Below are positions 1 through 7,698 of a DNA stretch of 64,000 nucleotides, one piece after another; positions within the stretch are counted from its first letter, which is position 1, and each line of letters starts with the position of its first letter. The stretch comes from Catellatospora coxensis (GTDB taxonomy: Bacteria > Actinomycetota > Actinomycetes > Mycobacteriales > Micromonosporaceae), in NCBI RefSeq assembly GCF_016862635.1, contig NZ_BONI01000012.1, positions 31,111 through 95,110 of the forward strand. The letters run 5' to 3'. Made by a program: the position numbers and the translations under genes. The notes under the pieces are model-generated. The model made no database searches. It was not told where the DNA came from and saw only the letters and a list, made by a program, of their open reading frames with translations.

Positions 1-2
1 CC

Positions 3-152
3 AACGCCGCGGACGGCCCCGACGGCCCGGCCGAGCCCGCCGCGGCAGGCGAGGGCGGCGCTTCGCGGTCGCGCTCGCGCCGCCGCCGTCGCCGCTCCGG
101 CGGGTCCGGCGGCCCGGCCGAGGGCGCGCTGGAGACCTCGGTCGAGAACTGA
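3..152 (+). CDS. C-terminal tail of an Arg/Ala/Gly-rich protein (partial)
   Basis: Only the last 49 codons lie in the window; the reading frame is open from the left edge to the TGA at 150-152. The tail is Ala/Pro/Gly-rich, carries a dense basic patch (RSRSRRRRRRS) and ends in an acidic ETSVEN. Basic, disordered tails like this occur on actinobacterial RNA helicases, ribonuclease E/G and Rho, but nothing catalytic is visible, so no function is assigned. A strong terminator follows at 164-210, so it is the last gene of its transcript. Confidence 0.6.
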   Translation, partial: NAADGPDGPAEPAAAGEGGASRSRSRRRRRRSGGSGGPAEGALETSVEN

Positions 153-163
153 CGTTCGACGTG

Positions 164-210
164 AAAGGGACGCCCCCACGCGGCAGAACCGCGGTGGGGG
201 CGTCCCTTTT
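164..210 (+). terminator. Rho-independent terminator
   Basis: Near-perfect hairpin: left arm from about 164 to 183, a 5-base loop, and a right arm ending in CGTCCCTTTT at 201-210. GC-rich stem followed by a short T run. It closes the gene ending at 152 and insulates the heme oxygenase promoter. Confidence 0.85.
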
Positions 211-235
211 CGCAGGCCAGGATCAAACGAAAGTT

Positions 236-254
236 TGAGGTTAGGGTGACCTTA
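236..254 (+). promoter_or_regulatory. Candidate IdeR/DtxR iron box
   Basis: The 15-base core AGGTTAGGGTGACCT at 238-252 matches 13 of 15 positions of the DtxR/IdeR palindrome AGGTTAGSCTAACCT. It sits just upstream of the likely -10 hexamer at 261-266, covering the -35 region and spacer, where a repressor would block RNA polymerase. DtxR control of heme oxygenase is established in Corynebacterium (hmuO); here it is inferred from the site and position. Confidence 0.7.
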
Positions 255-260
255 CTCGCG

Positions 261-266
261 TACGGT
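261..266 (+). promoter_or_regulatory. Likely -10 element of a leaderless heme oxygenase transcript
   Basis: TACGGT at 261-266 fits TANNNT and lies 7 bases before the ATG at 274. No Shine-Dalgarno sequence precedes that ATG, so transcription probably starts at or next to the start codon. Confidence 0.45.
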
Positions 267-273
267 GCTGCGC

Positions 274-1212
274 ATGAGTGAGCCCTTCTCCGCCCGCCTG
301 CGCGCCGCCACCTGGTCCGACCACAGCTCGGCCGAGCAGACGACCTTCCTGGACGACCTGACCCGGGGCCGGCTGACCGTCGCCGCCCACGCCGCGCTCA
401 CCGCGCAGCACTACCTCGTCTACCAGGTGCTGGAGGAGGCCGCCGCGCGCTGGAGCGGCGACCCGGTCGCGGGCGGCTTCCACGCCGACGCGCTCACCCG
501 CCTGCCCGCGCTCGCCGCGGACCTCGCCTTCCTGCTCGGCGCCGACTGGCGCGACGCGCTCACCCCGGTCACGGCGACCGCCGAGTACATCGCCCGCCTG
601 CGCGAGATCGCCTTCAGCCGGCCCGGCGGCTTCGTCGCCCACCACTACAACCGCTACCTGGGCGACCTGTCCGGCGGCCAGTACGTGGCCCGCGCCCTGG
701 CCCGCGCGTACGGGCTCGCCCTCGGCGGCGACGGCCTGCGCTTCTACGCCTTCGACGGCATCGCCGACCCCACCGCGTTCAAGGACGCCTACCGCACCCG
801 GCTCGACGCCGCGCCCTGGGACACCGACGAGCAGGACCGGATCATCAACGAGGTGAAGCTGGCCTACCTGCTCAACACGGAGCTGCTGGCCGACCTGGGC
901 CGGGTCCACCCGAACCCGTTCCCGCCGGAGGTCGTCGCCCAGATCATGCGGCACATGAACGACGACCACCCCGCCGACTCCCTGCTGATCTGCCAGGCCA
1001 CGCTGCCCGAGCCGGCCCGCCCGAACGCCACCGCGGCGGTGATGTCGGGCATGGACAACCGGGGCATCGAGTTCCAGGCCGTCATCGACGGGGTCGAGAC
1101 GCCGATCCGGGTGGCGTTCGCGCAGCGGCTGACCGAGCGCGGCCAGGTGCGCGTCGAGGTGACCCGGCTCTACCGCGAGGCATGTGCCCTGCTCGGGGTG
1201 CCTGCCCGGTGA
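274..1212 (+). CDS. Heme oxygenase (biliverdin-producing) fused to a DUF2470 domain
   Basis: 312 residues. Cytoplasmic enzyme that opens the heme ring with O2 and electrons, releasing biliverdin, CO and Fe2+. The HO domain covers about 1-210: proximal His near H17 (SDHSSAE) and the distal helix GDLSGGQ at 130-136 in the signature AHHYNRYLGDLSGGQ. Residues about 220-305 (MRHMNDDHPADSLL) are a DUF2470 domain, related to the C-terminal part of HugZ-type heme enzymes. ATG 274 is chosen over GTG 265 because of the -10 hexamer spacing. A DtxR-type box overlaps the promoter, so induction under iron starvation is expected. The next gene starts 25 bases downstream on the same strand and is probably co-transcribed. 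Confidence 0.9.
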   Translation: MSEPFSARLRAATWSDHSSAEQTTFLDDLTRGRLTVAAHAALTAQHYLVYQVLEEAAARWSGDPVAGGFHADALTRLPALAADLAFLLGADWRDALTPVTATAEYIARLREIAFSRPGGFVAHHYNRYLGDLSGGQYVARALARAYGLALGGDGLRFYAFDGIADPTAFKDAYRTRLDAAPWDTDEQDRIINEVKLAYLLNTELLADLGRVHPNPFPPEVVAQIMRHMNDDHPADSLLICQATLPEPARPNATAAVMSGMDNRGIEFQAVIDGVETPIRVAFAQRLTERGQVRVEVTRLYREACALLGVPAR

Positions 1213-1237
1213 GCGCGGGCGTGGAACACTGGCCGGT

Positions 1238-2284
1238 GTGGAGACGGCACACGACGTTCTCATCGCGCTGACCAGGCGGTACGCCTTCGCGGAGGTGGCC
1301 GCGCTGGTCGCCCCGGACTCCGGCGTGCTGCCACGGGCCGGCGGCGGCGCGCTGTCCACCGAGTCCGTCGCCCACGTGCAGCAGCTGTGCGCGTTCGGGC
1401 AGCGGCTGCTCGACCTCGACGCCGAGGACTTCGGCGAGCTGAACGCCGCCGCGGAGGCCAACACCGAGCACGCCGTCGCCGACCAGGTGCACGGCGACCA
1501 CGTCCCCGAGCACCTGCGGGAGCGGGCGCTGGCGTGCCGCATGCCGCAGGCGCCCCGCGAGGTGCACCGCGGGGCGCTGGGCAGCATGCGGCCGGCGTTC
1601 CGGCTGCTGCTGGAGGTCATCGACGCGCGTTTCCGGCGCGGCGAGACCACGGCCGTGGTCGCCGCGGTGCACATCGCCAGCGAGTACGGCCCGCTGCTGG
1701 TCTGGGAACGGGTGCTCGGGCACGCCGCCGACCCGCTGCGGCTGCCGAAGGCGGTCGGCGGCGACGGGAGCGCCTGGGGCGACTTCGACGACCGGGACTG
1801 CCCGCACACCAAGCCGGAGAAGTCCGCCGCCCGGCGCAGCCTCACCGTGGCGCACGAGAACAACGCCGGCTGGCGCACGTACCTGGACCGCCAGCACTCG
1901 AACACCTCGCACGCGCTCTGCGTATGCGCCACCACGTGCCACCGCCGGTGCACCGTCTACCGGCGGCTCGACGCGCGGCAGGCCGAGGTCGTCACGCACG
2001 GCTGCCGGCTGGCCGCGGCGCTCAACGAGTCGGCCGTGGTGAAGCTGCGCCACAGCGCGCCGGTCGGCCACGGCTTCGGCGTGCCGTCGCAGCGCGAGCT
2101 GCTCGACGCCTGGGCCCGCACCCGCGCCTCGCTGGCCAAACACGATCCGGCGATCGCGGAGGAGGACGGCTACCCGCTGCCCGGGTTCGCCGCCTACGTC
2201 GCCGTGCTCGCCGGCGCCCCGATGCCCTCGGACACCCTGCTCGCCGACACCGCCATCGAACTCGCCAAAGCCCTCACCCCCTGA
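1238..2284 (+). CDS. Cys-rich protein of unknown function, probable partner of heme oxygenase
   Basis: 348 residues with GTG start. I do not recognise the family. The first two thirds are mostly helical-looking and acidic, without a signal peptide or membrane segment. A cysteine cluster lies at C188 (DCPHTK) and C228-C230-C234-C238 (CVCATTCHRRC), spaced like a metal or Fe-S site, flanked by conserved-looking Trp, Tyr and His residues. The gene starts 25 bases after the heme oxygenase stop with no terminator between, so it likely shares the iron-box promoter. A role in iron or heme handling is only an inference from that context. Confidence 0.6.
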   Translation: METAHDVLIALTRRYAFAEVAALVAPDSGVLPRAGGGALSTESVAHVQQLCAFGQRLLDLDAEDFGELNAAAEANTEHAVADQVHGDHVPEHLRERALACRMPQAPREVHRGALGSMRPAFRLLLEVIDARFRRGETTAVVAAVHIASEYGPLLVWERVLGHAADPLRLPKAVGGDGSAWGDFDDRDCPHTKPEKSAARRSLTVAHENNAGWRTYLDRQHSNTSHALCVCATTCHRRCTVYRRLDARQAEVVTHGCRLAAALNESAVVKLRHSAPVGHGFGVPSQRELLDAWARTRASLAKHDPAIAEEDGYPLPGFAAYVAVLAGAPMPSDTLLADTAIELAKALTP

Positions 2285-2326
2285 CCCACCCACGCACCGG
2301 GCGCGACGGGGCGCGGCCCGCGCCTT

Positions 2327-2401
2327 GATCGTTCGACTTGCCTGGCACCTGTGCGTATCTTGACGCCGCTTTTGCCCACCTGCCTGGCAAGTCGAGCGAT
2401 C
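2327..2401. repeat. 75-bp palindromic element, copy A
   Basis: A 75-base element with 16-base terminal arms: GATCGTTCGACTTGCC at 2327-2342 and GGCAAGTCGAGCGATC at 2386-2401, complementary apart from one G:T pair. The interior carries conserved words such as GTGCG, ATCTTG, GCTTT and CCCACCTGCC. A second 75-base copy is at 18862-18936. It lies between convergent genes, so it may also terminate transcription. Confidence 0.75.
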
Positions 2402-2421
2402 TTGCGCGGGGCGGCGGGCGG

Positions 2422-3564
2422 TCAGCCCTCGGCGAGCAGGGTGGCCAGGTGGGGCTGGACGTGCCACTCGGCGAGCAGGGCGTCCAGCTCGGCGGCTTCC
2501 GCGGGGGACGGCTGCCGGCCGGTGCGGTGGGCGCGGATCATGGCGTTGCGCGGGGTGTGCGCGGAGTCGATGAACTCGACCACCTCGACCGCGTACCCCT
2601 GGCGGCGCAGCAGGGCCGCGCGCACCGTGTCGGTGAGCACGTCGGCGAAACGCTCGCGCAGGATGCCGTGCTCGGTCAGCAGCCCCGCCGCGCCCTCCGG
2701 CGGCCGCCGCCGCAGCTGCCGGGACAGGTCCTTGTGGCAGCAGGGCGCGGCCAGGATCCAGCGCGCGTCCCAGGACAGGGCGCGGGCCAGCGCGTCGTCG
2801 GTGGCCGTGTCGCAGGCGTGCAGCGCCAGCACCACGTCGGCCTGCGGCACCGGCGCGTCGGCGATGGTGCCCGCGACGAAGCTGACGTGCTCGGTCCAGC
2901 CCAGCCTGCGGGCGATCGCGGTGTTGCGCTCGCGCTGGTCGTCACGCACGTCCACGCCGATCAGCCGCACGTCGAGGCCGAGGCCGGACAGGTGCCGGTA
3001 CGCGGCGAAGGTCAGGTACGCGTTGCCGCAGCCCAGGTCGACGACGTGCAGCGGGCTCGGCAGCTCGGACGGGTCGGGCAGGGTGGCGTCCAGCGCCCGC
3101 AGGAACGCGTCGACCTGCCGGCGCTTGGCCGCGTCGCCGCCGATCACCGCGTACAGCGGATCGCCGGGGTCGATCAGGTGCTCGCGCGCCCGGTCGTGCG
3201 CGGTGGCGGCGGGCGCGGCGGCCGGGGCCGCCGAGCGGTGCAGCACCGCGCCCTTCTTCGTCGCCTGCAGGCGCAGCGTGCCGTGCCCGGTCTCCACCGT
3301 CCAGCTGCCGAACGGCTCGGCCAGCAGCTCGTCCACCCGGCCGGCCAGCTCCGCGCCGGGGGCGAGGTTGACCGTGGTGGGGCGCTGCCCGTCCTCGGTC
3401 ACCAGCTGCACCCGGTCCCCCGCTTTCAGGGTCACCGGGCGCAGGGTGGCGCGCTGCACGGACGGGGTCCCGTCGCGCCGCTGCCCGCCCGCGGTGGCCC
3501 GGATCAGGTCCGGCGCCAGCAGGAGTTCGCGTACCTCGGCCAGGGCTTCAGGGAGTGCTGCCAT
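2422..3564 (-). CDS. SAM-dependent methyltransferase (class I)
   Basis: 380 residues, cytoplasmic. Rossmann motif I is VVDLGCGNAYLT at 174-185, followed by an acidic post-motif (LIGVDVRDDQ), and later DVVLALHACD and APCCHKDL, a combination typical of the METTL25/RRNAD1-like branch in which CC-H follows motif IV. The N-terminal ~130 residues form an extra domain with no clear motif. The substrate cannot be read from sequence; RNA or a small molecule are both possible. It is convergent with the gene ending at 2284, with the palindromic element between them. Confidence 0.8.
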   Translation of the reverse strand: MAALPEALAEVRELLLAPDLIRATAGGQRRDGTPSVQRATLRPVTLKAGDRVQLVTEDGQRPTTVNLAPGAELAGRVDELLAEPFGSWTVETGHGTLRLQATKKGAVLHRSAAPAAAPAATAHDRAREHLIDPGDPLYAVIGGDAAKRRQVDAFLRALDATLPDPSELPSPLHVVDLGCGNAYLTFAAYRHLSGLGLDVRLIGVDVRDDQRERNTAIARRLGWTEHVSFVAGTIADAPVPQADVVLALHACDTATDDALARALSWDARWILAAPCCHKDLSRQLRRRPPEGAAGLLTEHGILRERFADVLTDTVRAALLRRQGYAVEVVEFIDSAHTPRNAMIRAHRTGRQPSPAEAAELDALLAEWHVQPHLATLLAEG

Positions 3565-3597
3565 ACGTCAAGGATGCGCGATGGGCCGCGGAGCCGG

Positions 3598-4257
3598 TCA
3601 GAAGGCCCCGCTCGGCTCGTTGCGGTAGCCGGGGTCGTCCCCGATGAAGAAGATCGCCACCACGAAGCCGCCGATGACGAGCAGCGCCAGCGCGGTGCCG
3701 ACCCAGCCGACGATGACGCCGGTCAGGGCCATGCCCTCGCCGTCCTCGCCGGTCTGGCGGATCCTGCGGCGGGCCACGTGCCCCAGGATCGCGCCGAGCG
3801 GGCCCAGGACGAGGGTGGGCACCCCGTACAGGCAGATCCCGAGCACTCCGACCAACGCGGTCACCATCGCGCCGATGGCCATGCCGTTGGTGCGCCGCTG
3901 CGACCGGTAGTACGGGTACGGCGCGTATCCCGGCGGCGGGTGGATGCCGTACGGGTGCGCCGGGAAGACCGGCGGCTGCCCGGCAACCGGTGTCCAGGCG
4001 CCTGTCGGATAACCGCCCGCCGGATGGTGGCCGGGCGCCTGATACGGGTTCGGCCAGTGACCCGGCCCGGCGGCCACAGGGTCGGCGGCCGGGCTCCCCA
4101 GCGGGGCCGAGTCTCCCGCAGGGCTGCCGAACGCGGGTGCCTGAGCAGCCGGGAAGGGGTCGGCCGAGCCGAACGTCAGCGGGACCGGGTCCGGGAACGC
4201 CGGCTGCGACACGCCGGGATCCGGGCTCGCGGGCGGCGGCGCGGTCGGGTCGCTCAT
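3598..4257 (-). CDS. DUF4190 membrane protein with Pro-rich N-terminus
   Basis: 219 residues from the ATG at 4255-4257 ([12 protein letters not shown]). The first ~110 residues are a disordered Pro/Ala/Gly region ending in [16 protein letters not shown]. The rest holds two hydrophobic segments separated by a short basic/acidic loop ([17 protein letters not shown]), the DUF4190 arrangement. Such proteins sit in the cytoplasmic membrane of actinobacteria; the function is unknown. An in-frame extension to 4392 exists, but the chosen ATG begins a typical low-complexity start. Divergent from the SDR gene at 4347, with an 89-base gap. Confidence 0.7.
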   Translation of the reverse strand: MSDPTAPPPASPDPGVSQPAFPDPVPLTFGSADPFPAAQAPAFGSPAGDSAPLGSPAADPVAAGPGHWPNPYQAPGHHPAGGYPTGAWTPVAGQPPVFPAHPYGIHPPPGYAPYPYYRSQRRTNGMAIGAMVTALVGVLGICLYGVPTLVLGPLGAILGHVARRRIRQTGEDGEGMALTGVIVGWVGTALALLVIGGFVVAIFFIGDDPGYRNEPSGAF

Positions 4258-4346
4258 CGGCCTGGCTCCATCCGGGGAAGGGGTCCCGACAGAGTAAGCG
4301 GTGCCTCCTACTGGCGTCAGCTCGGACAAACCGGCAGGATCAAGCC

Positions 4347-5114
4347 ATGAACGAGCGGATGGATCTCTTCCGGCTGGACGGCCGGGTCGCACTCGTCACC
4401 GGTGCAGGCAGCCCGCACGGCATCGGGTTCGCCACCGCTCGCCAGCTGGCCGCACTCGGCGCGAAGGTCGCCGTCGTCTCCACCACCCGGCGCATCCACG
4501 AGCGCGCCGGCGAGCTGGGCGTGCTCGGCTTCGTCGCCGACCTCACGCTGGAGGCGGAGGTCGGGGCCCTCGCCGACGCGGTCACCGAGCAGCTGGGCGA
4601 CGTGGACATCCTGGTCAACAACGCCGGCCTGACCAGCCGGGCCAGCCCGGAGGTCATCCGGCCGGTGGCGCAGCTCACCTTCGAGGAGTGGAAGGCCGAG
4701 ATCGACCGCAACCTCACCACGGCGTTCCTGTCCAGCCGGGCCTTCCTCGGCGGCATGTCGGAGCGCGGCTGGGGCCGCATCGTCAACCTCGCCGCCACCG
4801 CCGGAACGGTGAACGCGCTGCCCGCCGAGGCCGGCTATGCCGCCGCGAAGGCGGGCGTGCTCGGCCTGACCCGGGCCCTGGCGATGGAGCTGGTCGCCGA
4901 CGGGATCACCGTCAACGCGGTCGCGCCCGGCACCATCCACACCTCGGCGTCCACCCTGGCCGAGCTCAAACTCGGCTACGACACCCCGATGGGCCGCCCC
5001 GGCACGCCCGACGAGGTCGCCGCGACCATCGCCTTCCTCTGCTCCCCCGCCGCCGGCTACATCACCGGCCAGATGCTCGTCATCGACGGCGGCCAGTCCG
5101 TCCGCCAAGGCTGA
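4347..5114 (+). CDS. SDR-family NAD(P)-dependent oxidoreductase
   Basis: 255 residues, classical short-chain dehydrogenase. Cofactor motif [10 protein letters not shown] at 18-27, NNAG at 91-94, structural Asn in DRNLTTAF near N122, active-site Y164-A-A-A-K168, and the usual C-terminal [10 protein letters not shown]. The position of the catalytic Ser (13 before the Tyr) is Thr151 in NLAATAGT, a conservative but noteworthy change; Thr can support hydride transfer in some SDRs. Related to FabG/BKR-type enzymes; the substrate is not predictable. ATG 4347 gives the standard N-terminus. A hairpin at 5119-5164 follows the stop. Confidence 0.85.
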   Translation: MNERMDLFRLDGRVALVTGAGSPHGIGFATARQLAALGAKVAVVSTTRRIHERAGELGVLGFVADLTLEAEVGALADAVTEQLGDVDILVNNAGLTSRASPEVIRPVAQLTFEEWKAEIDRNLTTAFLSSRAFLGGMSERGWGRIVNLAATAGTVNALPAEAGYAAAKAGVLGLTRALAMELVADGITVNAVAPGTIHTSASTLAELKLGYDTPMGRPGTPDEVAATIAFLCSPAAGYITGQMLVIDGGQSVRQG

Positions 5115-5118
5115 GGAA

Positions 5119-5164
5119 GGAAGGGCACCTTCTTAACGCTATGCGTTGCAGAAGGTGCCCTTCC
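5119..5164. terminator. Bidirectional hairpin carrying the GGAAGGGCACCTTC repeat
   Basis: Perfect 15-base arms GGAAGGGCACCTTCT (5119-5133) and AGAAGGTGCCCTTCC (5150-5164), extended inside by AACGC/GCGTT around a TAT loop. It lies between the convergent SDR and HAD genes and probably terminates both. The arm word recurs at 7113, 7144 and 60706. Confidence 0.75.
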
Positions 5165-5254
5165 AAACGCTTGAGCGGGTTTGAGCTGCGGCGGGGCCGC
5201 CCCGCAGGGGCGGTGCCGGGTGGGGGCCGCCGCGAAGGGCACGGCGGCGTGTGG

Positions 5255-5980
5255 TCATACCCCCACGGGTTGGGGGGTCATCGCGAGCGCGGCCGCGTCG
5301 GCGAGCGTGACCGCCGACTCGCCGGCGAACCCGTCGTCGGAGGCGAACTGCAGGTGGTCGGCCAGGTCCGGCGCGGCGAGCCGGATCGCCCGGATGCCCA
5401 GCGCCTGCGCGCCGGTCAGCTCGCGGGAACCGCCGTCCCCGACGAACACGCAGTCCTCGGGCGCGACGCCCAGCCGCGCGCAGGCGGCGAGGTAGATGCG
5501 CGGGTCGGGCTTGCTGCAGCCGACCTGGACCGAGTAGACCTTCGCGTCGAGCAGCCGGTCGACCGGCAACGAGCGCATGATCTCGGGCAGCTCCCAGGCG
5601 CAGTCGCTGACCACGGCCAGGCGTACGCCCGCCCGGCGCAGCCGCCACAGCGTGGGCACCGCCTCGGGCCGCAGGTGGGTGTCGGCGCGTACCGCCATCA
5701 GCCGGGCGGCCTGGGCCGCGCGCAGCCGCGCGGGGGTCACGCGTACGCCCAGCTCGGCGGCGACCCAGCGCATGGTCTCCAGGGCGTCGCCGTACGCGCC
5801 GCGGCAGCGGGGGTAGAACGAGGTGTTGAGCACCGCGAAGTACTCGGCGGGCGGGCAGCCGAGCAGCCGGGGTGCCAGTTCGTGGGCCGGTCCGCGGGTG
5901 CACGCCGAGGTCAGCGTGCCATAGAAATCGAAGAGGATCGCGCGCGGCGGTACGCCGGATAACGAAGGTTCTGAATCCAT
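5255..5980 (-). CDS. HAD-superfamily hydrolase
   Basis: 241 residues. Motif I is ILFDFYGTLT with nucleophile D18; the usual second Asp is Tyr20, as in many HAD enzymes of the DFYGT subgroup. Motif II Ser is in VVSDCA, motif III Lys in CSKPDPRIY, and motif IV is VFVGDGGSRELTGA. A helical cap lies between motif I and II. The fold supports phosphatase or dehalogenase-type chemistry on a small molecule; the substrate is unknown. Start ATG at 5978-5980. Convergent with the SDR gene. Confidence 0.85.
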   Translation of the reverse strand: MDSEPSLSGVPPRAILFDFYGTLTSACTRGPAHELAPRLLGCPPAEYFAVLNTSFYPRCRGAYGDALETMRWVAAELGVRVTPARLRAAQAARLMAVRADTHLRPEAVPTLWRLRRAGVRLAVVSDCAWELPEIMRSLPVDRLLDAKVYSVQVGCSKPDPRIYLAACARLGVAPEDCVFVGDGGSRELTGAQALGIRAIRLAAPDLADHLQFASDDGFAGESAVTLADAAALAMTPQPVGV

Positions 5981-6109
5981 TCGAGCGACAGTAATCAGCC
6001 GCTCACGTGAAGTACATAGGATGATCGCGCACAGTGGGCAGATGAACGCATTGAGTGGAAGTCGGTGTGCCGACAGGCCGCTCACCTGCGCCTGGCAGGA
6101 TCGGGCCTC

Positions 6110-7039
6110 ATGCGATCCCGGCTCGACCCGCTCACCATCGCCGCGATCATGATCGCGATCCTCGCCGTGTCGTCGTCCGGGCCGCTCATCGCGTACGCCG
6201 CCGCGCCCGCGCTGGCCATCGCCTTCTGGCGCAACGCCCTCGCCGTCGGCGTGCTCGCCCCGGTCACCCTCACCCGCCGCCGCGCCGAACTCCGCGGCCT
6301 GCGCCAGGACCACGCCTGGCGGTGGAGCGTGCTGGCCGGGCTCGCCCTGGCCGGACACTTCGCCACCTGGGTACCCAGCGTCAAGATGACCACCGTCGCC
6401 ACCGCGACCGCCCTCGTCGCCACCCAGCCCATGTGGGCCGGCCTGATCGCGCTCTGGCAGGGACGGCGGCTGGGCCGGTGGACCTGGCTCGGTATCGGCA
6501 GCGCCGTGGTGGGCGCGGCGATCGCGACCGGCGCGGACTTCACCCGAGGGGGTACGGCCGTCGTCGGCGACCTGCTGGCCGTGACCGGCGGCCTGCTCGC
6601 GGCGATCTACACGTCCTTCGGCGAGAAGGCGCGCAGCAGCACCTCGACGACGACGTACACGACGGTCTGCTATTCGGTCTGCGCCGTGCTGCTGCTCGGC
6701 GTCTGCCTGCTCCTCGGCGTCGACCTCACCGGCTTCGACGACCGGACCTGGCTCGCCATCATCGCGCTGACCGCCGGGGCGCAGTTGCTCGGGCACTCGA
6801 TGTTCAACTACGCGCTGCACAAGGTCTCCGCCACCACGATCAGCGTGCTGATCCTGCTGGAGGTGCCCGGGGCGGCCCTGCTCGGCTGGGTGTGGCTCGG
6901 CCAGGCCCCGCCCGCCGCCGCCTGGCCCGGCATCGCCCTGCTCATGGCCGGTGTCGCCGCCGTCATCCTCGGCGCCCGCCGCCCGGCCGCCCTCCCCACC
7001 CCTGACCCCGTCGACATCGACCTCCCCACCACCCGCTGA
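6110..7039 (+). CDS. EamA/DMT-family transporter
   Basis: 309 residues with about ten hydrophobic segments in two repeated EamA halves (first about 8-140, second about 150-295). Typical features are GHFATWVPSVKMTTVATATALVA at the end of the first half (near residue 80) and a matching helix near 250 (VSATTISVLILLE). Drug/metabolite-transporter proteins export small metabolites across the cytoplasmic membrane; the substrate is not predictable. ATG 6110 is preferred to upstream in-frame codons because it starts directly before the first membrane helix. Confidence 0.85.
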   Translation: MRSRLDPLTIAAIMIAILAVSSSGPLIAYAAAPALAIAFWRNALAVGVLAPVTLTRRRAELRGLRQDHAWRWSVLAGLALAGHFATWVPSVKMTTVATATALVATQPMWAGLIALWQGRRLGRWTWLGIGSAVVGAAIATGADFTRGGTAVVGDLLAVTGGLLAAIYTSFGEKARSSTSTTTYTTVCYSVCAVLLLGVCLLLGVDLTGFDDRTWLAIIALTAGAQLLGHSMFNYALHKVSATTISVLILLEVPGAALLGWVWLGQAPPAAAWPGIALLMAGVAAVILGARRPAALPTPDPVDIDLPTTR

Positions 7040-7112
7040 ACCCGCACCCCCACCGCGCTCCGCGCGACCGCCGCGCGGCGGGATGGTGCAGGCCGCGTGG
7101 GGTGGGGCGTTA

Positions 7113-7158
7113 AGAAGGTGCCCTTCCTCTACGGATAGCGATGGGAAGGTGCCCTTCC
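7113..7158. repeat. Two copies of the GAAGGTGCCCTTCC intergenic repeat
   Basis: AGAAGGTGCCCTTCC at 7113-7127 and GGAAGGTGCCCTTCC at 7144-7158, 31 bases apart in direct orientation. Each is itself nearly palindromic. The same word forms the hairpin arms at 5119-5164 and occurs at 60706-60720, so it is a dispersed intergenic repeat of this genome. Confidence 0.65.
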
Positions 7159-7180
7159 TTTGGGTGGGAGGATGGTCGGC

Positions 7181-7660
7181 ATGACGCATCCGTTGGTGGA
7201 GGAGGCCGCTAAGAAGGCGGCGATCGCTTGGGTGTCGGTGGGCGGGGGGCCTGCGTATGCCGTGTGGTGCCTGCCGCAGGACGGGCGGCTGCACGTGGTG
7301 GTCGGCCCGGGTGAGCAGGAGTTGCCGGGGCTGGCCGACGCGGCGAGCGCGACGGTGACGTTGCGGGGTGACCACGGCGGGGCGGTGGTGACCTATCCGG
7401 CGCAGGTGCAGCGGATCGAGCCGGGGGGCGAGCAGTGGCAGGCCGTGGCGGTGACGCTGGCCGGGAAGCGGCTCAACGCGCCGGGCACGGCGGAGGCGCT
7501 GGCTGAGCGGTGGGCGCGGGAGTGCGCCCTGGTGGCGCTCGTTCCGGCCGGGGATCCGGTGCAGGCCGGCGACGACTCGGGGCGGGCCGAGCCCCGGCCG
7601 ACCCCGGCGGCCAACGCGACCCGCAAGCCGTTCCGGCTGCACCGGGTCCGCCGCCGATAA
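7181..7660 (+). CDS. Conserved-looking hypothetical protein (159 aa)
   Basis: 159 residues, cytoplasmic, no signal or membrane segment. Beta-rich core with AYAVWCLPQDGRLHVVVGPGEQ and ATVTLRGDHGGAVVTYPAQVQRI, then a helix containing ALAERWARECALVAL and a basic disordered tail (RKPFRLHRVRRR). The pattern recalls split-barrel flavin-binding folds, but no motif proves it. GGAG at 7167-7170 is 10 bases before ATG 7181, which favours this start over ATG 7172. Confidence 0.6.
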   Translation: MTHPLVEEAAKKAAIAWVSVGGGPAYAVWCLPQDGRLHVVVGPGEQELPGLADAASATVTLRGDHGGAVVTYPAQVQRIEPGGEQWQAVAVTLAGKRLNAPGTAEALAERWARECALVALVPAGDPVQAGDDSGRAEPRPTPAANATRKPFRLHRVRRR

Positions 7661-7686
7661 CACCCAACCGATGTGAGAAATACGCA

Positions 7687-7692
7687 TACCAT
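7687..7692 (+). promoter_or_regulatory. Likely -10 of a leaderless transcript
   Basis: TACCAT at 7687-7692 lies 6 bases before ATG 7699 and there is no Shine-Dalgarno sequence. The surrounding CGCATACCATGCG is a short palindrome. Confidence 0.4.
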
Positions 7693-7698
7693 GCGAAT

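Noticed and set aside
241..1953. 570-codon open frame on the minus strand
   Set aside because: It overlaps the clearly coding heme oxygenase and Cys-rich genes, has Arg/Gly/Ala/Val-biased composition typical of antisense frames in high-GC DNA, and matches no motif.
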